Assembly (NCBI GenBank): GCA_014706295.1
Contig: JACSVZ010000037.1
Location: forward strand, 4,960,001 to 5,024,000
Direction: 5' to 3'
From: Lycocorax pyrrhopterus obiensis
Taxonomy: Eukaryota; Chordata; Aves; Passeriformes; Paradisaeidae
DNA: 64,000 nt
Part shown: positions 36,151 through 47,099 of the stretch, piece after piece
How the letters are laid out: every line of letters begins with the position of its first letter
Numbering within the stretch: position 1 is the first letter of the stretch
Position numbers and translations under genes: made by a program
Notes under the pieces: generated by a model
What the model was told of the DNA's origin: nothing
The model's input: only the letters and a program-made list of their open reading frames with translations
Database searches by the model: none

Positions 36151-37084
36151 AGTTGTGCTGTAGACCTCAGGGTGCTGGTGTGGCCAAGGGTACCATCCTG
36201 GCCAGCATGGATGGGGTCGTGTCATTCACAGATGCAAAGCAGGCCATGGGTCCCCAAGGCAGCAGCTGGGCCAGGACTCCCTGTTCGTGGCTTCTCCTGC
36301 CGTCTCCTGCAGAATGTGGAGTCCTGCTCAAACTACAGCTGCCCAGGCTGTCCTGCCACCAACCTGCTCCCTAAGGGTGGTTGCTGGGGGACTGGCAAAA
36401 GTTCCTGTGTCTTTCCTGCCCAGGTACCCAGAACACGTGGAAGAAACTGATTAGGTTTCAAAGGCAAAGGATCTCAGCAAGCTGTGGGGGAGCATAAAGG
36501 GAGGAGAAAGAGGGAACAGGAAGGACAAAGAGAACTTCAGGCTGTTCATACACTGTGCACAAAGACAAGGATGAGCACCATCTCTCTGCAGACTTCCTAG
36601 GTAGACACTGGTCATCACCACCGGCCGCTTCCCTGCACCTATGCCCTCGTGCCTGTAAGCATCGGTAACACAGGTGCTCTCTTACTTTTCCAGCCTCCTT
36701 CCATGTGTATCAACCTGGGCTCTCCTGCAAGGCCAGAGCACAAGCCCCAGCCAGTGCCCAGCCGTAGCGGTTTCATCCCTGCCTGCAGATGGTTTAATGA
36801 GGAGGCTGTGGCACTCAAGCCACCAGCACAGCACGGAGATCCCAGTGCCATAATGTACATCCTGCTGCTCCATCCAGCATGGCACAGGCCTTCCCCAGGG
36901 CATTCAGCTCAGGGAAGAGCCTCATCCTTCTTCTCTGGCCCCCCGAGCCGCTGCTGACTGGCTGAACTCCTGCTCTCTGACCCCCAAGTGGAGCAGTACT
37001 TCATTAACCTGGGCTGACAGGTCAGTGAGCGCAGCCCCTTCCTACCACAGCTCCTGCTCGGGCACAGCTCAGCCAGGGAGAACG
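36151..37084. other. Non-coding stretch, no recognised feature
   Basis: GC-moderate sequence, with overlapping open frames on both strands and no domain. No repeat or CpG island is supported. Confidence 0.45.
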
Positions 37085-37215
37085 TGACACCAGCTCATTA
37101 GAACAAATTATTACTCTATAACCCCTGCTGCAATGTCCCTTAATATGCCTATTTAGCAAGAGACAAGTCCTGGTGGGCTCCTCGGCATTAAAACAACCTC
37201 ACAAATCACCAGAGG
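37085..37215. promoter_or_regulatory. Candidate regulatory element
   Basis: AT-core cluster: GCTCATTAGAAC, AAATTATTACTC, CCCTTAATATGCC, TATTTAGC and GGCATTAAAAC in 130 bases between GC-rich flanks. No repeat signal. Confidence 0.35.
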
Positions 37216-37964
37216 CACAAGCACCATGATCTCCACTTCCGGGGGTGGAGAGAGGGCAGCTGTTCCTTGGATGGGTGCTGGAGAGGCACAGAGTCCCGGG
37301 CTCTTCCCCTGCAGCAAAATGAAGCTCCAGATATTGCTGGGGGATGTTCTGCAGGCAGGGAGTTGCCATCTGGCTGTGGCTCACTGTGCTGCCAAACATG
37401 CCCAAGCTTCAGCACAACAAAGTGTTGCTCCCTCATTGAAATCCACCGAGGAAGTGTTCTGGGATGCCTGTTCAAACTGTTGGGCCTGTTTTCCTCTGCC
37501 TTATCCCTGCCTAACTCTGCCCTCAGCACTACCTTCAGTGTCATGTTCCACGTTAGACCTACAAGATATAAATGTTTCCCTGATATATATTTGAAATCAT
37601 AGCCTGGCTTTCCAAATCCATCTACAACACTAACCATACCTGCTCGCTCCTTCAGGTTAACCAGCAAAGCCAAAGAGCAAGTTTGGAAGCTGACATTGCT
37701 GGCAGGCACTGTGTGCTGCCTCTCCATGTGAGGCCGTGCTAAATTTTGGGGGATAAACCCACTGCACATGAAAGCAGTCAGCTCATACCTTTGTAGGAGG
37801 GCTGTCCGCTGTCTAGGACCAATCCAGAAATTAAAGAACTGCCGTAGTTTTGGGCACAGTGAGTGAGATATCACAGGCGAAGACAGAAATGCGGGCAAAT
37901 GTCAGAGGAAGGCTGCTACTAAACAGGAGCAGGGAGCATGAGGAAATCAACCTCCAACCTGACC
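37216..37964. other. Non-coding stretch with a long chance open frame
   Basis: A 230-codon minus-strand open frame spans most of it (37206-37898). Its composition is more balanced than that of the GC-driven frames elsewhere, but I recognise no domain, signal peptide, repeat or splice context. The plus strand also has 111- and 122-codon frames overlapping it. I do not call it a gene. Confidence 0.4.
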
Positions 37965-38215
37965 TTTAGAAGAGGGAAAAGGGAGAAATAAAACAGTGAT
38001 TCATATAACAGAGAGAAGTGGCAGCAGTGCCAGGCAGGAGACAGTGAGGAAGAAAAGTAATGGAAAGAAGAGAAGAAAGTGTGAGAAGTGTGTGATGCTG
38101 GGCATGGAGAAGGGCAGGATGAAAGCAAATGAACGGAGAAATGAGGGACCTGAGAGAAACAGAGAGAGGGAGGGCGGGAGGAAAAGGAGGAGAAAAGAGC
38201 AAGAATAGCCATGCA
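37965..38215 (+). repeat. Polypurine (GA-rich) tract
   Basis: A/G-rich plus strand over about 250 bases (AAGAGGGAAAAGGGAG, GGAAAGAAGAGAAGAAAG and GAGAGAGGGAGGG words) with a short break near 38090-38105. Confidence 0.65.
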
Positions 38216-40884
38216 GCGAGGAGCACGCGGGCAAGGCAGAGTGCTGTAACCAGGGTTGTGAAGCATGAAAAGGGAAGAATCTGCCTGTTCCTTTCAGCAC
38301 TCGGAGCATGGCGCTCAGTGGTGACCTACACTGTGCCTGGCTGTGATCACGTTTTCAGGGCCACTGCCTGCCGATCCCAAACAATGATGAGGAGCCTTTG
38401 AAGTCAGAGAAAGAAGCCGCAATGTGAACTGGGGACTTTTTTTCCCCCCTTTTTTTCCCCTCCATTTTTTTAAGGGCCAGGGAAAGAAGGGAGGAAAAGG
38501 AAGGCCTGAAGTGGTGGGGGGGAAGGTTGGGAGAGAGGCTGCAAGGACAGAACGGAGAGTTGCTCTCAGTGGGGTGCCCCGAAACGAGAGAGACAAAAAG
38601 AAAACAAACAGTTTATGAGTAGGGCACATGCTGCCTGTGTCTGCATGCCCCACAATGCTGGCCCCCCGTGCTCCCAGGGAGGCTTCTGTTCCCCAGCAAT
38701 GATGGATGGACGCATAGGGCCATTCAGGCCTGCCATGTTACAGCAGCAGTATTTACATAACACTGGCCTTCCACCGGTCACCTCTGACACTGCCCAGCCC
38801 AGCTTGGGGCCCCCTCCCACTCCAGCCAGCCTGGGCCCCTCTGATGCTGCTCGGACTCAGTCCATGAGCTCCCCAAAACTGGGCATCAGGGGTCCCCACT
38901 GCTGCAGGGATGCTCTAAGCGCACATACCACAGTGAGTGCTCCTGGCACCTCTGAGTAATGTCTCACAGGGCGGAGCACTTCCCATCCTCCCCACGGCCT
39001 CTCCGGCCCCCAGACCTGTCTTGGTGCCTGGGGATGGAGGGGAGCAATGCGAGAGGCCAGATGCGAGTGGTGATGCAGGGGGTACAGAGCAGAGACATGG
39101 GGAGAGAGTGGGAACTCTTCAGGTGATACACAAGGAACTTCATGGTCCTCCTAGGGCCAGGAAGAAAAGCCAGGGACAGCAGGAACTGCCTCAGCATGGC
39201 AGGGACTTCTCAGTAACCATTATCTGAAGTGGCAGAGGGAGTGTCTTACCCAGTACATAGAGATAAGGCATTTAAGAGACAAAATCATCTTCCATTTCCC
39301 TGGGCTCTAGACCTCTAACTCTTACCAGGCATAGGCTAAGTGACCATCCAGCTATAGGAGACTGTGAAGCTTTCTTTTAGACAGACCATGATGGTCTAGG
39401 TAAAGGGAAAACCCAGGAAAGTCTGGGTTCTGCTGGAGGCACAGAGCTGCTTCCACACTACCACCATGGTTCTGCAGTCTGAACAGACAAAAATGTGCCA
39501 GAAGAAGAGGAGAACATGCACATCACCATCTGAATTATGTAAACTGAGCTCAGCAAAACTTCACAGTAGATGGAGACTGCATCCTATTCAGTGAAAGAAC
39601 CTTATATCCATCTCCCCCAGCACACACGGATAAAGATAAAGCAGTTCCCTTCCACCAAAATCCTTACACACTTTTTTAGCTGTAACGATAGAGGAAGTAG
39701 AGAAGATATTGAGGAAAACCCTCAGTGACAAAACCAGGTGCCCAGAACAACCGGTGTACAAAGACAAAGACAGGACTAGGACACACATATGCCCTGTCTG
39801 CACTGGACCTTCTTCTGTTTCCATCTCTCTTTATTACTAACAACAGTCCAACCCCAGAGATTCTAGTGCAGACACAGTCACAGTGAGCAGGCCATAAGTG
39901 TGAGAGACGCACAGAGGAAAAGAGAACCCAGGAGGGCATAGTGACATACCCATTTGCAGTCTGAAGTCTCTCCTACCTTTCGGAGATTTCAAGGCCTGGT
40001 TTCTTGCCTCGATTTTAGCTCTAAATTCACTTCATTCTGGAGTGAGAAAAGAAAGGATCCAGTTAACACACAGGGCACACCTGAGTAAGAGCCAAGACTC
40101 AAAAAAGCTGGGTAAGAACATGGTCCAGCATGGGACATTCACCCTCCATAAGGAAACAAAATGCTTTCCTGCTCCTGGCTGTACCCCACAGTGCCATGCA
40201 CCCCACGGCACTTCTCTGTGCAAGATGCTCCTAATGAGGGTTGGGAATAATTACACAGAGAGAGCAGCTATTACTGGCCTGAATCCTGCTCCCTAGGTAC
40301 CAGAGACAGACCTTGTGCTGGTGTGCTCCATACTTTGTTCACGCATCTAAGGTTGCGTTCTGCTCCATGTCAAATTTTTCCCTTCCCAATCTTCAAATTT
40401 CCTCTGTTGACCCTTCCTTCCCAGAGGTTCACCTGTGGGCTAATGCTGAGGCCTCCCTTGCACACCTTGTGAGGAACAAGATGATGGGGTGCAGGACTGG
40501 GTCACATGTCACTGAACCCCCTTATCCATTCATCTGTGCATTTTCTGCCCAGGAGAATGCAGAGAGTGAGGAGGAAGGAGAAAAGGGACAGGGGAAAAAA
40601 AGTCACAGCAAAACACATGAAAAGTAAATTGAATTATTTAAAACCATATGTTTCAAAAATGTGACAGAGCATAAAAGCCGTGCCATGAGACTTCTGGAGG
40701 GGGTTATTCTGTGCAGGCAGGGTGGGAGGAGAGCTCATGGCTGGGGGAGGACTGCTCTGCAGTCCGACAGGGACTTCCCTCTCCCAGAGCTGAGAACTGG
40801 CCATGAGCACAGGGTGCCTTCATGCACAGTGGCAAGGGTGCCTGGCCCATTCCTGTAGCCTCTGTTTTGTAGCCCTGCCAAAAC
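38216..40884. other. Non-coding stretch, no recognised gene
   Basis: Contains a T/C-then-T run at about 38437-38472 and an AG-rich strip up to 38535. No exon, CpG island or supported regulatory block was seen in the 2.7 kb. Confidence 0.45.
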
Positions 40885-40980
40885 AGCTCTCACAACTGCC
40901 CAGGGTGGCAGTAGAATGACAAACTGCCCCGAGGTCACAACACAGTGTGCCCATGGTTGAATCCAGGAGCCCCAGCGGTC
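40885..40980 (-). repeat. MIR/CORE-SINE-like fragment
   Basis: 'aactgccccgaggtcacaac' near 40922-40941 and 'ttgaatccaggagcccc' at 40958-40974 correspond in order and spacing to the 'aacttgcccaaggtcacaca' and 'tcgaacccaggagtc' parts of a reverse-oriented MIR. Diverged. Confidence 0.4.
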
Positions 40981-41399
40981 CATGCCACACACCGGCTCTC
41001 CACATGCTCCCTTCTCCAGGTGCAGCAGTGTGTGCCACGACTCAGCCCTTCTGGGACCCTCTTGAGTCCCTTGTAGGGCAAAAGTGAGAGGGATTCAAGG
41101 GTCTCTGTGCTGCTGCCATGGCTCACCCCCCGTGTTCCAGGGCCCTGGTGCTCTGTGCATGTGGACGGCCTCCTCCTGTCACTCATACTCTGCCACTGCC
41201 AAAGATAGATGCCACGTGTTGGCTGGGACCCAGAGCAGGAAGGAGCTGGTGAGATATCCCAGATGGATGGATGGACAGGAGGACGGAGCCCCTTGGGTGA
41301 GGAAGGTGCATAACCAGCCTGGCTCCTTCTTTTCCCACTCAAATCCTGATGCTAAAAAGGCTGAGGGCACGGCTGGAGTAACAGCTCCCTGACTTGAGG

Positions 41400-41605
41400 T
41401 GCTTCTCCCACTCTGGCACCCTCGGTCCTTCTGGCATCCCTTCTTCCACCTTTTTCTTCCCTTTGTTCTCCCTTTCTTCCATGCTCTTTCCACTGCTTTC
41501 TCTGCCATTCTGTCACACTGTTTTTTCTCTCACTCTCTTTTGTTCTCTCCCTCTTTCCTGAGCTCTCTGCCTTCCTGCCTTCATTCCCTCACCCCTGTGC
41601 ATGAT
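41400..41605 (-). repeat. Polypyrimidine (CT-rich) tract
   Basis: C/T-rich plus strand, so the purine strand is opposite to that of the other tracts. Words such as CTTCTTCC, TCTCTCAC and TTCCTGCC. The plus-strand open frame at 41399-41629 (Leu/Phe/Ser-rich) is a by-product. Confidence 0.6.
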
Positions 41606-41639
41606 CAGTTCTTGGGTTTGGGTTTTTAATTGTTTTTTT

Positions 41640-41850
41640 TTACTCCTCTTCTTTTGGCCGCAGCTTATCAATGATGCAAGAGGAATAACGCCAATTTACT
41701 TAGAATGTGTAATCCCCAAATCAGATTGGGGGATTGTATGAGGCAATATGACCTTGCATATGTCTCCATTAAAGCCAGCCAGGCCTCCTCTTGTATTCTG
41801 TGTTCCCAGTACATATTTAGACAGATAACGCTAATTGTACTTGACATGTC
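41640..41850. promoter_or_regulatory. Candidate regulatory element with a symmetrical TAATCC site
   Basis: Contains an inverted repeat AATCCCCAA (41711-41719) / TTGGGGGATT (41726-41735), whose left arm extends to a bicoid-type TAATCC core, then TGACCTTG (a nuclear-receptor ERR/NR5A-type extended half site on the reverse strand), and GATAACGCTAATTG at the right end. Repeat-free and moderately AT-rich. Enhancer-like by motif content. Confidence 0.5.
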
Positions 41851-42311
41851 CTCTTAAGGATGGACTCTTCCCTCCCCCAGCTCTGCTTCCCTGCCTGACA
41901 ATGTGCCAGAGCCGAGCCCGCTCACTCGCAGTGTGGCACGGCACAGCACCTGTGGGAAAGGCCAACTGGGCGTCCGGCATGGCCCTCACGCCCAGCCCCA
42001 CTGCAGGCCAGCCTCCAGCACTGCACCGCTCCGCATGGGAAGGGGGCCAGAGAGGACAAGGAGCAGAGGGAGGGCTGCTGGGATATAGTTAATCTGAGAT
42101 TACACACTGTTACTGTGTCAATTGTGGCTTCCCCAGGAAAAAAGCCTTCAGACAAAGAGAGGAAACTTGCCCACGGTGAACAACTTTGAAGTCTCCCTCC
42201 TTTCCAATGACGGGCTTCTACCCCACACCTCTTAGCTCCCACATCTGCTTTGGGTAAATATTTGTATTTGGCTACTGGACCCCAGATCCAGCTTCTAGGG
42301 AACATCATTGT

Positions 42312-42660
42312 AAAATCATAAAGTCCTAGAAGGGTTTGGGTGGGAAGGGACCTTTAAAGGTCATATAGTCCAACTCCCCTGCCATAGGTAGGGACACCTT
42401 ACACTAGACCAGGTTGCTCCAAGCTCCGTCCAACCTGGCCTTGAGCACTTCCAGGGATGGGGCAGTCACAGCTTCTCTGGGCAACCTGTGCCAGGGTCTC
42501 AGTACCCTCGCCATAACAATTTTCTTCCTTATATCTAGGTTAAATTGTCCCTCTTTTAGTTTAAAACCATCACCCCCTGTCCAATCACTATAGGCCCTCC
42601 TAAAAAGATTGTCCCCATCTTCCTTGTAAGCCCCCCTGAAGAAGCACTGAAAGGCTGCCT
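42312..42660 (-). mobile_element. CR1 LINE 3' part, reverse orientation
   Basis: On the plus strand the element begins with the reverse complement of the CR1 3' end ('gggtgggaagggacctttaaaggtcat', 'ccaacctggccttgagcacttccagggatgg') and continues into the C-terminal part of CR1 ORF2. The left end carries a degenerate octamer (ATCATAAAG). The match fades at about 42660, so this is a 5'-truncated copy of about 350 bases, inactive. Confidence 0.9.
42404..42640 (-). pseudogene. CR1 ORF2 C-terminal remnant
   Basis: The minus-strand frame ending at 42404 reads through a stretch including GDNLFRRAYSDWTGGDGF, LDIRKKIVMARVLRPWHRLP and APSLEVLKARLDGAWSNLV. This is the known C-terminal end of the CR1 endonuclease/reverse-transcriptase protein (family pattern: RLPRE, APSLE, FK-RLDGALSNLV). 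The catalytic domains are absent. The frame is open without a stop for about 75 codons, suggesting a moderately young copy. It has no host function that I can infer. Confidence 0.8.
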
Positions 42661-42869
42661 CTTCCCTGTGCCTGTTGTTCATTGCTGCTCCAGAGCAGAC
42701 ACGCAGGATGCAGGAGGAGGAGGAGGGGAGCTTATTCCAAGGAAACCAATGGATCCAAACTCTTTGCCAAAGTGGACTCAGTTTTTTTTTTCCCCTTGAC
42801 ACAACATCCTAATTCGACTTTTTCAGTATCTTTCCTTCAACAACCTTTTTTCCTTCCTCCCCTTCCTAC

Positions 42870-43140
42870 CCGGCAACTGCGCATTTATTAATTCATGAGG
42901 CACTAATTAGTTCTTTGTTTAATTTTGTGTTAAACAGACTGACCGGAATGATAACGACTTGCAGCGTTGCATTACGGTCCCCAACCGCCCCTGTTTTCTG
43001 ACAACAAGGGAGCGCAGTGAGACTGGCGTGATGAACCCCAATTCCCACTCCAGTTGCACTTCATTAAGTCAAAATGTGACAAGAAGCTTAGAGAGCAACT
43101 TTCAGATCGGATCGCACATAACAATTGGGCAGGAAACTTT
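42870..43140. promoter_or_regulatory. Candidate regulatory element
   Basis: AT-rich left half (TTTATTAATTCATGAGG, CACTAATTAGTTC, GTTTAATTTTGTGTTAAAC) followed by a repeat-free stretch with TTGCATTACGG, CATTAAGTC and ATAACAATTGGG. Lies about 200 bases right of the CR1 remnant. The texture resembles a conserved developmental enhancer. Confidence 0.5.
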
Positions 43141-43469
43141 CCAAGGGGGAAGCGGGAGAGGCACTCACAGTGAAGGCTGGCACCGTGTGCAATCCCCTGG
43201 CGTGCCTGCCTTAAAGGAGCCAGCTCAGGCTGTCCAGGCAGGAGTCGGGGCATGTGCTGGCAGCAGCGAGTGCCAGAGGAGGAAGAGGAAAGGAAGGGCA
43301 GCAAGACAAGCCAAAGGCATGGCAGGGCAGGACAGGAGGCATCATGTGCTCTCCTTGTTTCCTTTGCAATGATGGGTTATGTTGGCAGCCGGTGGGATGG
43401 GTTGTGTTGAGAACCATGGAGCCCAGGTGGGATAATCCCTCAGTGGGTCACTTCACGAGCTTTGAGGAC
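43141..43469. other. Non-coding stretch, no recognised feature
   Basis: GC-moderate sequence with an AG-rich strip near 43275-43300. Nothing else can be supported. Confidence 0.4.
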
Positions 43470-43745
43470 ATCTTCAGGCACCTTCAACTCCATGCCTCAG
43501 TTTCCTCCCTGCAGCTCTACAGTGAAACATCTGGTGATCCTCAGCTGCTCTTCAATTGTCAAGAACTACACGATTATCATGGAGCCCCTAAACTGCAAAG
43601 GGAGAGGGTGAATCCTGGCAGCCACATTGCTAAAATTAGAAGGGAAGAGACAGCTCTGACACTAGGGAGAGGGATGGCCGCTCTCCTGGAGAGGAAGCTG
43701 TTCCTTCCTTCAGCTTTGTACAGCGCCTGACACTCCAGTGGCACT
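43470..43745 (+). repeat. MIR-like fragment(s)
   Basis: 'catgcctcagtttcctccctgcagc' at 43492-43516 matches the forward MIR phrase 'gagcctcagtttcctcatctg'. 'gtacagcgcctgacac' at 43718-43733 resembles the 3' end of the same family ('gtaaagcgcctggcac'). The intervening 200 bases are too diverged to assign, so this may be two separate fragments. Confidence 0.4.
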
Positions 43746-46004
43746 ACCAAGTTTTGAAAGCGTCCTGATCAGTATAGTAACAGCAACAAATTTGATAGAC
43801 TGCAAAGCAAGCAGATGCCAAGCCCTCTGCACTCAGCCCTACAGGTGGGAATCCAGCCACCCCAGCACTGCCCATCCCCAAGCTCATGACCAGCTGGATC
43901 TGTCCCAGCCTTTTTGTCACACAAGGGTGTTCAGTGGGTGGCCACCTCCTTGAGGCCCTTCTGGTTCACTGAAGGGCAGTGAGATGCAAACAGGAAAGTG
44001 GAAAGGGTCTTAGAACACCACCTGAGAGGGGGCAGGGTGTGAAAAAGAGACTATCCAAGTCCACAGAACATGGAAGTTTTGTCACAAATCAAATGTATCT
44101 TCTGCTACTGCAGAGACATCTGCTGTGGGAATAAACCAAGATCACCTAAAAGTGAAATGGGCTGCGAGGTCTCAATGACTTTTGTAGCAGATATTTTTCC
44201 CACACTTCTCCTATCCCTCTCCCTCTTCCCTTAGGATAGGAAGACTCATCCCTAGCCTTGCTCTGCAGAGGCCCAAAGCTCAACTAAGGTCCAAAACACT
44301 GATGAAGCAATGTGAGAGTCTATGAGAGTGTAGTCAGGACTGGGGAGGGACATGAGAGCTGTGAGGGAGTGCACAGCCACATGTCCTGGGCAGGGCAGGG
44401 GCAGGGGCAGGGGAGGGAGCTCTGCAACTGAAGCCTCTGAGCCCCACGGGAGACCTGCCAGCTCCAGTCTCTACATGCATTATCAGTGTTTTCACCTGAG
44501 TGAGCTATAATCGTACCAGTCTTTGGGAAAGAGGCCAGGCTGCAGCAAGGTAGCACAGCGTGGTGTTTGCCAGTACACTCACAGCTGAACAACACGCAGA
44601 TCTGAGAGCAGACGTCTTTGCGCTGGCTTCCATCTTTCATGAATCTGGAATGCAGCAGGGACCTCTGTGACTGACAAAAAGGCCGTTCCTCCATGACGGA
44701 AATCCCAGGAAGACACCACATCCCTCTGATTTCACTTCTATATGTGCTCTGGATCCCATAAAAAGGCATATGTAGATATTAACACTCAGTTGGAGGGTTG
44801 GACTGGTGTCCAGCAATGGCACATCCCCCATTTAACACCTGAAACAAGGACAACTGAGAGAGTCCAGGATTCCTGGGGACAAGAAACACACCCTGCTGTC
44901 ACCAGGCCAACAAACCTTCCTGGTTTTGCAGAGGGGCTGAAATATTCTGGCTGCTCTATAGATCCAGTTGAGCAGTCTCACCCAGCTATCATCTCCTGCC
45001 AATCTTGGACTGCTCAGCTGAAAAGGCCTGGGCTGAAGGAGAGGGAAACTTGTGTTATTTGCCATTTCTTCCTTTTTTGGCTGCTATTACAAGGCAACAC
45101 CAGCAGCGCAGCACAAACCAACTCCATCCTCAGTTGGATGCCAGTGCTCCCAGCAAAGTTTTGTGCTGAAAATTCACGTGCATCCCAAATAGGTCATGGT
45201 CTGCCCCTTTTTCCTAAAAAAACATGCTCAAATGTCCTAGACTCTATCCCCAATCCTCTTTAACCAGGAAAACTCTCCTCCCAGGATTATGGGCCCATTG
45301 CCCCCCTTCTTTTCCCCTCCATCTGGCTGGGAGCAGCCTGGGACCAAGTGCTCTTCCCAGCCCTGGGAGAACCCTGCAGTTTCTCTCTCATAAAAAAGAA
45401 AAATGGGAGCTATAAAAAAGGCAAAGAAAAGAAAAGCAAAGCAAAGGGAAATCACTGCAAAGGAGGAAAAGAGCAAAGCCCCCCTTCTCTCCCCACCCCA
45501 ACCCCATTACCTGCCTTTAGCACTGGGTAGAGCTGCCTGCTTTGCTGTGCTGGAGAGTCCTCTTGGCACAGCGCTCCCTGGGAGATCCTGCCCTGCCTCC
45601 CACCCTGTCCCTTCTGCTCAAACCTGTTGAGCAGAGCCCAGCTCAATAAAGGTGATCATGCAAAAACGAGGAGGAAAACCAGCACTGGGCAGTAGGAAAG
45701 GGACACAGATCATTCCAAAGGTAGCCCTGCAGCTTAGTGCCCACTGGCCACCTTGGGAGTGCTGGAGCCAGGCAACGGACAGAGGACCAGGGACAGCATC
45801 CACTGCCAGTCCCAGCTTCCCAGCACAGATGGCACCAAGGACCCGGGAAGGCCCCAGACCCCCAACTTGCAGCACAACTACAGCACAGCCCAGCAGAGCA
45901 GGAGGGGAGTGCCAAGGGGGGATCCCAAGGAGCTCACCTCCCGCCACGGCATCTGTAAAGCATAGCAGTCCCCAAACTTGGCATTCGGCAGCCCTGGGCT
46001 GGCT
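43746..46004. other. Non-coding stretch, with a G-rich cluster at 44.4 kb
   Basis: Holds a G-quadruplex-type run at 44388-44417 and an AAAG/AAAGC simple patch at 45416-45450. Open frames of up to 173 codons (44742-45263) lack domains. No CpG island or exon is supported. Confidence 0.45.
44388..44417 (+). repeat. GGGGCA-repeat, G-quadruplex-prone
   Basis: Tandem GGGCA / GGGGCA units giving six closely spaced G-tracts with 1-2 base loops, which meets the usual quadruplex pattern on the plus strand. Confidence 0.75.
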
Positions 46005-46078
46005 CCTGCTAATTTGCTGTCAGGCTGCCTAAGCAAACCAATTAAAGCTAATCATTAATTATAAAAAAGAGAGAAAGA
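46005..46078. promoter_or_regulatory. Candidate short AT-rich regulatory block
   Basis: CCAATTAAAGCTAATCATTAATTATAAAAAAG packs several homeodomain cores into about 35 bases, then passes into AG-rich sequence. Short and composition-based only. Confidence 0.3.
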
Positions 46079-46200
46079 AAAAGACCCTGCACAAATGAAG
46101 AACTGGAAAGGGTGTGGGGAAAAGAAGGACAGGAGGGAGCGGAGTGAGAGAAGAGAGCTTGAGAAAGGGGCTGGGGGGAAGAAAAGGGTTTTAAAATCCC
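46079..46200 (+). repeat. AG-rich strip
   Basis: Mostly purine plus strand (GGAAAGGGTGTGGGGAAAAGAAGG and GAGTGAGAGAAGAGAGC words) of about 120 bases. Confidence 0.5.
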
Positions 46201-46639
46201 AGCCGCAGAGCCTGGGAGGCAGTCAGCCAAAAGGGCAAGTGGTTTCCTAGAGCACGGTGAGGAGAGGCAAAGATCAGGGAGGACCCAAGGAAAAAGCGAC
46301 AGTGCCCAGGATGCTGTGGCACATGCTGAGCCAAGGTGGGAGCTGGCACTGACACAGCCACGAGGCTGGCTCCACGCTCCCTCCATCCCGGCTCCAGCAG
46401 GGCCCTGCCGTAGCCAGAGCAGCGTGAGCTGCATTTGACAGAGGAGTGGGCACCTGCCAGCCTGCAGAGAGACGGCAGAGGAGGAGGAGGGTGTAGGAGA
46501 GCAGAGCAAGTGAGGAGGCCAGAGCCAGGGGTGTGCACCGGGACTGGGGAGCGCTGTCCCTCCACGCCAGGGCTACCGGCTCTTCCTCAGCAAATGTCTT
46601 AAGTGGGGATGAAAAATGGGGCATTTATGAAAAGCCCCT

Positions 46640-46950
46640 GATTATGCAGATTTGGCTGGGGCCCCGGCTCCGTCGCCGTCGCTCCCGCTGGCTCCTCACA
46701 AGCTCCGGTGGCAGAGAACCCCGGCAGCTGTCGGCGCAGCCCCCGCCGCCGCCTCCCCCGCGCCTCCGTTTTGTTCCCCGGCCCCGCACACACGCACGCT
46801 TCCCAACGCCCCTTTTGAAGAGCCTCAGGCCCATGTCGGGCTGGCGGATGGCGGAGAGGTGGGGGCAGTGCCATGGAAACGGGCTCTATCCTGGGGAAAC
46901 GCGTTGTTGGCCCCCCCTCCTCGTCCCGGGTGCCCCCTTTGAGGAGCTGT
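46640..46950. promoter_or_regulatory. Third CpG island
   Basis: CpG-dense block with GCCGTCGCTCCCGC and CCGCCGCCTCCCCCGCGCC words and a YY1-like GATGGCGGAGA near 46847-46857. No consensus splice donor with an open frame could be paired with it. It may be a promoter of a transcript I cannot trace, or an orphan island. Confidence 0.6.
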
Positions 46951-47060
46951 CAGGACCCTGAGTGAGTGTCACACGACCCAAGGACCAGGCGTGACCAAGC
47001 CTATTTTCTGCCTCAAATTTGATTGATTAAAAAACTTTTTAGGAAAACCATGTTAAAAGA

Positions 47061-47061
<1 letters not shown>

Positions 47062-47094
<33 letters not shown>
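47062..47094 (+). repeat. A33 homopolymer
   Basis: An uninterrupted run of 33 A. No retrogene body is recognisable upstream and no flanking duplication is evident, so it is better read as a mononucleotide repeat than as a retrocopy tail. Its length is likely to be variable or error-prone. Confidence 0.95.

Positions 47095-47099
<5 letters not shown>

Noticed and set aside
37206..37898. 230-codon minus-strand open frame, the most protein-like by composition
   Set aside because: No similarity I recognise, no start context, and overlapping plus-strand frames; also no retroviral or transposon motif found. A BLASTP search would settle it.
45624..45660. Polyadenylation signal AATAAA as a gene 3' end
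   Set aside because: The hexamer is frequent by chance and no upstream exon or terminal coding frame could be joined to it.
46868..46882. RFX X-box at the third CpG island (GTGCCATGGAAAC)
   Set aside because: The right half lacks the pyrimidine and the left half is only partly matched; too weak.
47062..47094. A33 run as the tail of a processed retrogene or SINE
   Set aside because: No retrogene body upstream and no flanking duplication; CR1 does not end in poly-A. A mononucleotide repeat is simpler.
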